DNA from: CAIKLP01 sp039798705
GTDB lineage: Bacteria; Bacteroidota; Bacteroidia; Sphingobacteriales; Sphingobacteriaceae
Assembly: GCA_039798705.1 (NCBI GenBank)
Contig: JBDKFN010000081.1
Coordinates: forward strand, 1-6,272
DNA length: 6,272 nt
Direction: 5' to 3'
The position numbers and the translations under genes were made by a program. Positions within the stretch are counted from its first letter, which is position 1; every line of letters begins with the position of its first letter. Positions 1-6,272 of the stretch are shown piece after piece. A model generated the notes under the pieces. That model saw only the letters and a program-made list of their open reading frames with translations. It did no database searches and was not told the DNA's origin.

Positions 1-25
1 CTATATATCAATATATTATATAATT

Positions 26-52
26 TTAAAACATAATTACCTAATGTTTTAA
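26..52. repeat. Small AT-rich inverted repeat in the left-end non-coding stretch
   Basis: Arms 26-34 (TTAAAACAT) and 44-52 (ATGTTTTAA) are perfect 9-bp reverse complements around a 9-nt loop. On RNA this could form a hairpin with T-rich sequence beyond it, so it might be a weak terminator for a gene left of the window, or an operator-like site. Each arm has a single G-C pair and the surrounding 1-126 region is almost pure A/T, where such repeats arise easily by chance. I see nothing else convincing in 1-126: no clear promoter for the thioesterase and no tRNA-like fold. Confidence 0.25.
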
Positions 53-126
53 TTGAATTAAAATATTAGCTGCCATTTTTAATTGATTTTTATCAAAAAA
101 TTCCTCATCTATGTAAAAAATTGCAA

Positions 127-537
127 ATGGAATATAGCAAATTCGAAACAGAACTTCAAGTTAGACCCGACGATATTGACATGAATCAACATGTTCATAA
201 TAGCCGTTATTTCGATTATGTTTTAGCCGCTAGGTATGAACAAATGGAAAAAAACTACCACTTCTCTATGCAAAAGTTTATTGAAATGGGTTTTGGTTGG
301 GTCATTAGTAAAGCAATTGTCAATTACAAAAGACCTTTAGGTCTTGGAGACCATTTTATTGTTAAAACTGGTATTACTGAGCTCCTTAATAAAGGCTGCA
401 TCGTTGCATTCGAAATTAACAATAAGAAAACCGGTAAATTATGCTGCGATGGTGAGTTTCATTATACCATGGTAAATATCAATACAGGAAGGTCAGAAAC
501 CATTCCAGAATGGATTATAGCACAATATTCTATTTAA
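127..537 (+). CDS. Acyl-CoA thioesterase, 4HBT-type single hotdog domain
   Basis: A 136-residue cytoplasmic protein, the usual length for a one-domain hotdog thioesterase, predicted to hydrolyse an acyl-CoA (or acyl-ACP) thioester to the free acid and thiol. Near the N-terminus lies the family signature D-I-D-M-N-Q-H-V-H-N (residues 16-25). D18, H22 and N25 occupy the D-x3-H-x2-N positions around the active site of 4-hydroxybenzoyl-CoA-thioesterase-like enzymes. The wording also resembles the DxDxNQHVNN stretch of acyl-ACP thioesterases, but those have two hotdog domains and are much longer. The central helix (about 27-55) and the following strands (60-120) fit the fold. I chose the ATG at 127; an in-frame TTG at 121 would add only two residues. 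There is no signal peptide. The physiological substrate cannot be read from the sequence. The stop overlaps the end of convergent ddl by 8 bp, so the two genes are not co-transcribed. Confidence 0.85.
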   Translation: MEYSKFETELQVRPDDIDMNQHVHNSRYFDYVLAARYEQMEKNYHFSMQKFIEMGFGWVISKAIVNYKRPLGLGDHFIVKTGITELLNKGCIVAFEINNKKTGKLCCDGEFHYTMVNINTGRSETIPEWIIAQYSI

Positions 538-1513
538 GGGCTTCTTCTATTAATAAACTATAAAAGTTACTCATCTCCATTCCAGTGGCACGAACTTGTT
601 GCGGGATAATGCTATTCTCCGATTGACCTGGAACGGTATTGATTTCTAACACATATACTTTACCCGATTCATTGATGATGTAATCTATGCGGACCACTCC
701 AGCACAATTTAACCTTTCGTAGATCGCAGATGCCATTTGTTGAACTTTATCAACTTCTTCAGCAGTCATTCTTCCAGGTGTAATTTCTTCTGTTAAACCA
801 GTTGTATATTTTGCTTCGAAATCAAAAAACTCTTTTGAAGAAATAACCTCTGTAGCAGGCAAAACCCAAATTTTACCATTTAGCCTCACAACTCCAATGG
901 TAAATTCTCTTCCACTGATAAACTCTTCAATGATGAGTTGCTCATCTTCTAGGAATGCTTTTGCTAAAGCTGGCTCTAACTCTTCCGCTACATTCACCCT
1001 ACTCATGCCTATACTGCTTCCTCCAAAATTAGGTTTTACAAATAATGGCAAAGTTAATTGTTCAAGTATTGCATCAGAACTTGAAGGCCTATTTGCAAAA
1101 ACCTGCATCGATTTAGCCACTGAAACATCTTTTAAATCTGCGATAACACTTTTGGTGTATGCTTTATTCATTGTAATAGCAGATGTGATGGCATCGCATG
1201 TAGTATAGGGCAAACCAATCATATCTAAATAACCTTGCAATTTTCCATCTTCTCCTGGGCTTCCGTGAATGCATATAAAAACGACATCAAATGAAATTTT
1301 CACCCCCTCAACATTGGCTGTGAAATCATTTTTATCTATAGGAAATTCTTCGTTTTGCGAATTGACATATACCCATTTCTCTTGATTGATGATGATATTG
1401 AACACCTCATAAGACGTGTTTTCTAAACTCTTGGCAACCATTGCTGCACTTTTCATAGATACAACTGACTCTCCGGTATAACCTCCTGCCAACAAAGCGA
1501 CTTTTTTCTTCAT
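530..1513 (-). CDS. ddl: D-alanine--D-alanine ligase
   Basis: A 327-residue ATP-grasp enzyme, near the usual Ddl length, that joins two D-alanines using ATP in the cytoplasm to supply the D-Ala-D-Ala end of the peptidoglycan stem peptide. Visible motifs: G10-G11-Y-T-G-E15, where E15 matches E. coli DdlB Glu15; the HG-x-x-GEDG loop at 83-90; K117 after TMN; the ATP-binding lysine K160 in VKPNFGGSSIGMS (159-171), with the serine equivalent to DdlB Ser150 in the GSS segment; EAKY at 233-236; RID at 275-277; and LEIN at 289-292, giving metal ligands D277, E290 and N292. Y236 corresponds to DdlB Tyr216, so ordinary D-Ala-D-Ala rather than D-Ala-D-lactate (Van-type) specificity is expected. I chose the ATG at 1513 because family proteins begin M-K-K-x-(V/I)-A-L-L-A-G-G. 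An in-frame TTG at 1549 would add twelve unconserved residues. The gene is divergent from the PASTA gene and convergent with the thioesterase gene. Confidence 0.96.
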   Translation of the reverse strand: MKKKVALLAGGYTGESVVSMKSAAMVAKSLENTSYEVFNIIINQEKWVYVNSQNEEFPIDKNDFTANVEGVKISFDVVFICIHGSPGEDGKLQGYLDMIGLPYTTCDAITSAITMNKAYTKSVIADLKDVSVAKSMQVFANRPSSSDAILEQLTLPLFVKPNFGGSSIGMSRVNVAEELEPALAKAFLEDEQLIIEEFISGREFTIGVVRLNGKIWVLPATEVISSKEFFDFEAKYTTGLTEEITPGRMTAEEVDKVQQMASAIYERLNCAGVVRIDYIINESGKVYVLEINTVPGQSENSIIPQQVRATGMEMSNFYSLLIEEALK

Positions 1514-1650
1514 ATTTTGCGTTTTATGGATGTGTTTTAAACCCTCCAAATGGATAATAAATCAAATTTGTAAAAAAATGCTGATTTAATATAATAACTA
1601 CCTAAAATGATTTTCTAATTCTTGATTTTTAGCTTAAGTTTGAACATCCA
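1514..1650. other. Divergent intergenic region between ddl and the PASTA gene
   Basis: This 137-bp AT-rich spacer must hold the promoters for both leftward ddl and rightward PASTA transcription. On the plus strand one TAnnTTTG-like -7 element is visible (1635-1642). On the minus strand I see only one-mismatch versions, for example CAAATTTG, the reverse complement of 1563-1570. No strong dyad, riboswitch-like fold or small ORF stands out. Confidence 0.5.
1635..1642 (+). promoter_or_regulatory. Candidate Bacteroidota -7 promoter element (TAnnTTTG) for the PASTA gene
   Basis: TAAGTTTG matches all fixed positions of the TAnnTTTG -7 consensus used by the primary sigma factor in Bacteroidota. The -33 element is weak: only TTTT at 1611-1614 lies about 20 nt upstream, in place of TTTG. 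If used, transcription would begin within a few bases of the ATG at 1651, giving a nearly leaderless message. The match could be chance in AT-rich DNA. Confidence 0.3.
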
Positions 1651-2418
1651 ATGAAAATTATACAATACCTGCAGACTAAAGCTTTTCGAAAGCAATTACT
1701 CATCATAATTGTGTCTTTATTTATTACGCTTTTTGGCGCATATAAATGGGTAGCATTTTATACGAAACATGGGCAAAGTGTTCCAGTTCCGGTTTTAAAA
1801 GGGCTCGAACTTACGGAAGCAACAGATTTATTAGATGCTCAAAACTTTAAATACAGCATCGATTCTATTTATACAAGCCTAGCAGAAGCGGGAACTGTTT
1901 ACGAACAAGAACCTGAACCAGGTGCTGCGGTTAAAGAAAATAGAACCATATACTTAACCGTTGTATCAAGTACGCCTCCAATAGTTAAACTTCCAGATTT
2001 AGTGGATGTTTCATTGAGAGAAGCAACGTCTATTTTAGAGAGCTATGGTTTGAAAATTGGTCAATTAATTTACAAACCAGATTTAGCACAAAATGCGGTG
2101 CTAGGTTTAGTATACAATGGCAAAACAGTAAAAAAAGGTTTTGCGATTCGTAAAGGCGCTACCATCGATTTGTTAGTTGGTGATGGCTACGGAAACATCA
2201 AAGTGGATATTCCTAATTTAAGTGGCTTGAATTATGAAGAAGCATTATTTGTACTCAACGCTTCCAAACTTAGACTGGGTGCAGTAATATTTGAAGGTAG
2301 CAGCACTGATACGTTCAACACTAAAATATATAAGCAAAACCCATCGTTTAGTACAGACACCGCCTTGAATAAGATTGGACAAGGTACTGCTATAGATATT
2401 TATGTTAAAGAAGATTAA
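1651..2418 (+). CDS. Membrane-anchored protein with three PASTA domains
   Basis: A 255-residue protein with a short cytoplasmic N-terminus (K10, R13, K14), one membrane helix at about 16-36 and a periplasmic part made entirely of PASTA domains. Approximate limits are 43-105, 110-177 and 184-254. Each starts with a P-x-L/V-x-G/D-x-x-x-x-E-A-x-x-x-L pattern (47-61, 115-129, 188-202). The first ends with the classic QEPEPG segment (86-91); the third has a degenerate QNPSFS (229-234); the second lacks the Q-x-P-x-x-G turn. PASTA domains are known from PknB/Stk1-type kinases and high-molecular-weight penicillin-binding proteins, where some bind muropeptides or peptidoglycan and others mediate protein contacts. 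There is no kinase or transpeptidase domain here, so this is a stand-alone PASTA protein. The divergent ddl neighbour supports a cell-envelope role, but the partner is unknown. The ATG at 1651 places the charged stretch before the helix, as expected. The T9SS-cargo gene follows 27 bp after the stop, probably in the same transcript. Confidence 0.9.
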   Translation: MKIIQYLQTKAFRKQLLIIIVSLFITLFGAYKWVAFYTKHGQSVPVPVLKGLELTEATDLLDAQNFKYSIDSIYTSLAEAGTVYEQEPEPGAAVKENRTIYLTVVSSTPPIVKLPDLVDVSLREATSILESYGLKIGQLIYKPDLAQNAVLGLVYNGKTVKKGFAIRKGATIDLLVGDGYGNIKVDIPNLSGLNYEEALFVLNASKLRLGAVIFEGSSTDTFNTKIYKQNPSFSTDTALNKIGQGTAIDIYVKED

Positions 2419-2445
2419 TTGCGGAAATTTAATTTCAAATTAAAC

Positions 2446-4239
2446 ATGTTTCAAAAGCTATTATTTTTAATTGTTTTCATTCCAACTTTAGTTTTTGCGC
2501 AAGATGAAGTGGTTTCTCCATTGCAATATAATCCTATCATTAAAGCACAATATCAAAAAAACGATGCGCGAGCAAAGCAAATAACAGACACCCTTAACCT
2601 CCCATTTTTTGACGACTTTTCTTACGATAAAATTTATCCGTCCAATCAATTTTGGATAGACAGTTTTGTATTTATCAATAATACTTTTGGCTTTAACGCT
2701 ATTTCTAAAGGAGTGGCAACATTTGATGGTTTCAATAAAGATGGACAGCCATATACAACTGCAACTGGGAGTTATGGCGTTTGCGACACCCTCACCTCTG
2801 CACCAATTAACCTCATTTATAGTCCTTCAGATTCCGTTTATTTAAAATTTTACATACAGCCACAAGGGAATGGTAGAGCACCTTCGGTGAAAGATTCTTT
2901 ACTATTAGAATTCAAAAATGGGCTTACGCAAAAATGGGAACAGGTTAAAAGATTTGCAGGCAGCCCCACTCAACCATTTCAATTAATTTCTATTCCAATT
3001 ACAGCTGAAAAATATTTATACAAAGGATTTCAATTTAGATTTAAAAATAAAGGCGCGCAATTTGGAGGTGATGACCATTGGAACATTGATTATGTTAAAT
3101 TGGTTAAAAATTCAAATAGTAATGATACCATTCAAAATGATGTATCTATAACAGGAAATGCTACTTCATTACTGAAACCTTATGCAGCCGTACCTTTCAA
3201 CCAATTCAATGCTAGCATGTTGGCTGAAAACCATTTCGTTTCTATTAGGAATAACTTTTTGAATACCAAGAGTGCCAGTTTTACCTATACCGCAAGAATT
3301 AAAAGCAACAATCAAAAAATAGATTCGGCTACTAGAGGTTTCGATTTATTAGGCGAATACACTACCGATAGCATCAGTTCTAATAAAATTATCATACCTG
3401 TTTTGAATCAGCCATTTGTTTTGAAAACGAGGTATACCTGCAGCACAGGTGGCGATTTCATTAAACAAAATGACACACTTGTACACGAGCAAATTTTCAG
3501 TGACTATTTTGCATATGATGATGGTACAGCTGAAAATGGCTATGGCATAACCCCTTCTTCCGATGGGCGTTTTGCTTATCATTTTAATGCACCAGTGGCA
3601 GACACCCTAAGTGCTATTTCATTTTTCTTTACACAGAAAGAAATCGATAACCATCAAAACTTATTTACGCTTACCGTATGGAAAAGCTTAGTGCCTGAAG
3701 TTATTTTATATCAAAAAACTTCTTTGAGCACCAAACAAGAAATAGGCATCAACGATTTTGTGAACTATGAGTTAGATTCCACTTTGATTGTCAGTGGTGA
3801 ATTTTATGTAGGATGGATTCAAAGCAGTAATTACTTAATGAATGTGGGCTTAGACCGTAATTACGTAAACAACGACCAAATGTTCTACAAAGTTAATTCC
3901 ATTGGTTGGCAACAAAGCGCAATCAAGGGTTCGGTGATGATCAGACCAGTATTTTCAGACGCCATTAAAGGCACAGGTATTAATCAAAACCCAAAAAACG
4001 CGCAAATTGTATTATATCCTAACCCTGGTAATGGAAATATTCATTTGAGAGATGCGGGCATTTCAAATTTAGCAAATTACGAAATTGAAGTATTTGATTT
4101 AATGGGCAGAAAGATTTCCAATGTTCAAAATGGGCAAACCATTCAACTAGTTGATGCGCCAATTGGAATTTATTTTATTCGTTTAAAAGAAAATAATTCA
4201 ACGCATACGATCAGTTTGAAATATTATAAAAATGAATAA
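2446..4239 (+). CDS. Secreted protein of unknown function with T9SS type A C-terminal sorting domain
   Basis: A 597-residue exported protein. Residues 1-18 form a Sec signal peptide (short K4 n-region, hydrophobic L5-V16, probable cleavage after A18 before Q19). The last ~80 residues (515-597) are a T9SS type A sorting domain, with the YPNP start at 524-527 followed by GNG, a central strand pair containing FDLMGRKI, and the ending PIGIYFIRL...HTISLKYYK. This domain directs passage across the outer membrane and is normally removed and replaced by a surface anchor, or the protein is released. The middle is probably beta-rich and has two recognisable segments: LPFFDDFSY (52-60), followed by a GVATFDG stretch, and YDDGTAENGYG (357-367). 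I recall these from uncharacterised Bacteroidota T9SS proteins. I see no catalytic signature. The start is chosen at the ATG; a TTG at 2419, directly after the PASTA stop, is in frame and would add nine residues while still giving a signal peptide. The stop overlaps the cytochrome start by 8 bp, indicating one operon. Confidence 0.87.
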   Translation: MFQKLLFLIVFIPTLVFAQDEVVSPLQYNPIIKAQYQKNDARAKQITDTLNLPFFDDFSYDKIYPSNQFWIDSFVFINNTFGFNAISKGVATFDGFNKDGQPYTTATGSYGVCDTLTSAPINLIYSPSDSVYLKFYIQPQGNGRAPSVKDSLLLEFKNGLTQKWEQVKRFAGSPTQPFQLISIPITAEKYLYKGFQFRFKNKGAQFGGDDHWNIDYVKLVKNSNSNDTIQNDVSITGNATSLLKPYAAVPFNQFNASMLAENHFVSIRNNFLNTKSASFTYTARIKSNNQKIDSATRGFDLLGEYTTDSISSNKIIIPVLNQPFVLKTRYTCSTGGDFIKQNDTLVHEQIFSDYFAYDDGTAENGYGITPSSDGRFAYHFNAPVADTLSAISFFFTQKEIDNHQNLFTLTVWKSLVPEVILYQKTSLSTKQEIGINDFVNYELDSTLIVSGEFYVGWIQSSNYLMNVGLDRNYVNNDQMFYKVNSIGWQQSAIKGSVMIRPVFSDAIKGTGINQNPKNAQIVLYPNPGNGNIHLRDAGISNLANYEIEVFDLMGRKISNVQNGQTIQLVDAPIGIYFIRLKENNSTHTISLKYYKNE

Positions 4240-6256
4240 TATTTTTAATCGAAATAAATTCTTCACAATTCTTGCTACCCTATTGGCTTGCGCTATTTTA
4301 TTCACTGAATTAAATTGCAGTTCTAACGATAAAGCCAATCAAAAAGAAGAAATTTATTTAAACCACAACGACTCTGTAAAATATGTTGGCATGAATACTT
4401 GTAAAGGGTGCCATAGCGACATTCATGCTAGCTTTATTCATACAGGCATGGGGCAAAGTTTTGGTTTAGCAAACGCGAGCAAAACCTCCGGTAAATTTAA
4501 TTCGCATAGCGTAATATATGATCCCTTTCTAAATCTTAACTATCAACCTATTTTAAAAAATAAGGATATTTTTATTTTAGAATACAGACTGGAAGGCAAA
4601 GACACTGTTCACAAAAGGTTAGAAAAAGTAAGTTATATTGTAGGTTCTGGCATGCATACCAATTCGCATATGTCGCAAACCAATGGTTATATTTTTCAAA
4701 TGCCCCTAACTTATTATACCCAAAAAGGTCGATGGGACTTGCCACCTGGTTTCGAAAAAGGGCATAACTCTCGTTTTAGCAGAAGCATAGAATTGGAATG
4801 CATGAGTTGCCATAATGCCTATCCAAATATAATGCCTGGCTCTAAAAATAAATTTGTTTCTATTCCTCAAGGCATCGATTGTGAAAGATGTCATGGACCC
4901 GGCAGTATTCATGTGAGAGAAAAACAATTGGGACATTTAGTGGATACCTCCACCATGATTGACTATACCATCGTGAACCCAAAAAAATTACCTTACGACT
5001 TACAAGTTGATGTTTGCCAACGTTGCCATCTGCAAGGAGATGCGGTGCTTGCAGAAGGAAAATCTTTTTTCGATTTCAAGCCAGGTCAAAAACTTTCAGA
5101 CTATATCAATGTGTTTCTTCCTCGATACAAAGGAGACAATCAAACGTTTATTATGGCTTCGCATGCCGATAGGTTAAAACAAAGTAAATGTTTTATTGAA
5201 AGCACTAGGTTAAAAATTAATACTGTAAATAAAAAATACAGCAACAGTAAATTGAGCAATCAGAATGTAAGTTCTTTGACTTGTATTAGTTGCCATAACC
5301 CACATGTAAGCATCAGAAACACTGCGAATGCGCAATTCAACAATGCTTGTAAAAATTGCCATGGAAATAAACAATATCCGTCGCTGAGTGATTGCAAAGA
5401 AAATATAGCTGTAAGAAAAGTTACTAATGACAATTGCTGGAGCTGCCATATGCCAAAATCTGGTACAGAAGATATTCCTCATGTTACCGTACACGATCAC
5501 CGCATTCAAATACCTGTTCGAAAAAATGCAGTTAAAGCCATTCAACAATTTATTGGATTGGCTGCAGTTAATAATCCTAAACCCAATGCGCATACCATTG
5601 GAGAAGGATACTTAAGCTATTACGAAAAATTTAAAAACAACCCTGCCCTGTTAGATTCTGCAAGCTTTTATTTTGCTCAGCCAGGTAGTTATTCAGAAAA
5701 ACATTTATTTAACAATTTAATTAGGTTAGCCTTTTTAAAACAGGACTTTAACAGCCTGGTTAAAATGGCAGAGAAAAAGCAAATTACTTATAGCAATGAC
5801 CCTTGGACACTTTATAGAATTGGTGAAGCATACAGCAATTTGAATAATCCTAAAAAAGCTGTTATTTTTTATCAATTAGCTTGTAATGAGGGCCCTTACT
5901 TCCTTGAGTTTCAAAATAAACTAGGTAGTACATCGCTACAACTAGGTGATATGGCAACTGCAACAAAGTGCTTTGATTTTATTATTCAAGAAAACCCTAA
6001 GTTTGCACCTGCATTATCAAACATGGGTTATATCAATGCCATGAATCGTAATTTTAGCACTGCAATGGATTTATACAATCGAGCCATTGCACTAGATCCA
6101 GATTACGAACAGGCATTGGTGAATAAATCTGCATTGTTAATTAATTTAAATAAAAAGCAAGAAGCCATTTTATTGATGCGCAGAATTTTAAAAATAAACC
6201 CGAAAAATAATATAATCAAACAAGCGATTTTAGAAATACAATCCCCTGCAAAATGA
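4232..6256 (+). CDS. Seven-heme c-type cytochrome with C-terminal TPR repeats
   Basis: A 674-residue exported protein. The N-terminus (R7, K9, hydrophobic 10-25) is a signal peptide and may be a lipoprotein signal: C29-S-S-N-D looks like a mature lipoprotein start, but N28 at -1 is atypical. C20 fits the lipobox pattern better but sits inside the hydrophobic stretch. Seven CXXCH heme c motifs start at C57, C190, C217, C262, C351, C373 and C402, so covalent heme attachment needs a cytochrome c maturation system. The domain resembles the cytochrome c554-like multiheme family common in Bacteroidota, Acidobacteria and Planctomycetes. Other marks I associate with that family are G138-S-G-x-H-T, the CMSCHN and CERCHGPG segments, and D414-I-P-H-V-T-V-H-D-H. 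Residues 524-657 hold four TPR repeats in exact 34-residue register (524, 558, 592, 626). The likely role is extracytoplasmic electron transfer or redox chemistry with a TPR docking platform. Partner and substrate are unknown. It starts 8 bp before the preceding stop. Confidence 0.9.
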   Translation: MNNIFNRNKFFTILATLLACAILFTELNCSSNDKANQKEEIYLNHNDSVKYVGMNTCKGCHSDIHASFIHTGMGQSFGLANASKTSGKFNSHSVIYDPFLNLNYQPILKNKDIFILEYRLEGKDTVHKRLEKVSYIVGSGMHTNSHMSQTNGYIFQMPLTYYTQKGRWDLPPGFEKGHNSRFSRSIELECMSCHNAYPNIMPGSKNKFVSIPQGIDCERCHGPGSIHVREKQLGHLVDTSTMIDYTIVNPKKLPYDLQVDVCQRCHLQGDAVLAEGKSFFDFKPGQKLSDYINVFLPRYKGDNQTFIMASHADRLKQSKCFIESTRLKINTVNKKYSNSKLSNQNVSSLTCISCHNPHVSIRNTANAQFNNACKNCHGNKQYPSLSDCKENIAVRKVTNDNCWSCHMPKSGTEDIPHVTVHDHRIQIPVRKNAVKAIQQFIGLAAVNNPKPNAHTIGEGYLSYYEKFKNNPALLDSASFYFAQPGSYSEKHLFNNLIRLAFLKQDFNSLVKMAEKKQITYSNDPWTLYRIGEAYSNLNNPKKAVIFYQLACNEGPYFLEFQNKLGSTSLQLGDMATATKCFDFIIQENPKFAPALSNMGYINAMNRNFSTAMDLYNRAIALDPDYEQALVNKSALLINLNKKQEAILLMRRILKINPKNNIIKQAILEIQSPAK

Positions 6257-6272
6257 AGAAAAACAAAAAAAA
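6253..6272 (+). CDS. Probable start of the next operon gene, cut by the window edge
   Basis: An ATG at 6253 overlaps the cytochrome stop in an ATGA arrangement, and the frame stays open to the edge, encoding M-K-K-N-K-K. A lysine-rich start like this is typical of a signal-peptide n-region, so another exported protein is likely. Only six codons are visible, so no product can be named. The A-rich run could also be ordinary sequence between genes. Confidence 0.45.

Noticed and set aside
41..76. Tiny minus-strand frame in the left AT-rich region
   Set aside because: Eleven codons with no supporting signal. It is expected by chance in such sequence.
897..1208. Open frame on the plus strand inside ddl
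   Set aside because: It is antisense to the strongly conserved ATP-grasp core of ddl, has low-complexity S/L/A-rich composition and shows no family motif, so it is a shadow frame.
530..1513. Vancomycin-resistance type (D-Ala-D-Lac) ligase
   Set aside because: The residue corresponding to E. coli DdlB Tyr216 is tyrosine (Y236), and no vanH- or vanX-like gene is nearby. This fits a housekeeping Ddl.
1514..1549. Upstream TTG start (1549) for ddl, with a GGAGGG sequence (reverse complement of 1542-1547) that looks like a Shine-Dalgarno site
   Set aside because: The GGAGGG overlaps the TTG-initiated frame itself and lies 28 nt from the ATG at 1513, too far to serve it. The twelve extra residues are unlike Ddl N-termini, and Bacteroidota seldom rely on Shine-Dalgarno pairing.
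2402..2443. Short ATG-initiated frame spanning the PASTA/T9SS junction
   Set aside because: It encodes only about 13 residues, is out of frame with both neighbours and ends before the T9SS ATG. No motif supports it.
5210..5593. Long open frame on the minus strand inside the cytochrome gene
   Set aside because: It lies opposite the CXXCH-containing region, which is clearly coding on the plus strand. Its product has no recognisable domain. The smaller antisense frames at 3349-3582 and 4706-4936 and the plus-strand frame at 5427-5615 are rejected for the same reason.
6257..6272. A-rich tail read as a poly-A or terminator tract
   Set aside because: There is no preceding stem, and the run reads as lysine and asparagine codons after the ATG at 6253, which fits a gene start better.

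Overview
The window comes from an AT-rich genome of the phylum Bacteroidota. The best evidence is the type IX secretion (T9SS) type A C-terminal sorting domain on the protein at 2446-4239, because that secretion system is essentially confined to this phylum. Three other points agree with it: starts without recognisable Shine-Dalgarno sequences, a kinase-free PASTA protein next to a D-Ala-D-Ala ligase gene, and a TAnnTTTG-type promoter candidate. Order or genus cannot be fixed from the sequence; a Chitinophagia/Sphingobacteriia-like lineage is a guess.

Layout: 1-126 is a very AT-rich non-coding leader with one small inverted repeat. 127-537 (+) is a single-hotdog acyl-CoA thioesterase. Its stop overlaps tail to tail by 8 bp with ddl on the minus strand (530-1513), which encodes D-alanine--D-alanine ligase. 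A 137-bp divergent intergenic region (1514-1650) separates ddl from a compact plus-strand gene string. That string holds a membrane-anchored protein with three PASTA domains (1651-2418), a T9SS-secreted protein of unknown function (2446-4239), and a seven-CXXCH cytochrome c carrying four C-terminal TPR repeats (4232-6256). A probable further gene starts in the ATGA overlap at 6253 and leaves the window after a few codons.

How the genes may work together: ddl makes the D-Ala-D-Ala end of the peptidoglycan stem peptide. The divergently transcribed PASTA protein is built to sit in the inner membrane and expose PASTA domains, a fold known to bind peptidoglycan or muropeptides in some proteins, to the periplasm. 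These two therefore form a plausible cell-wall pair. The T9SS protein and the multiheme cytochrome overlap by 8 bp (start before stop), so they are probably translationally coupled. Both are exported, one to the cell surface or medium and the other to the periplasm or an outer-membrane face. No experimental function is known to me for either. The PASTA, T9SS-cargo and cytochrome-TPR string, continuing past the right edge, is the most interesting unexplained part of the window.

No rRNA, tRNA, CRISPR array, insertion sequence or phage gene was found. All five main genes appear intact, with no visible frameshift.
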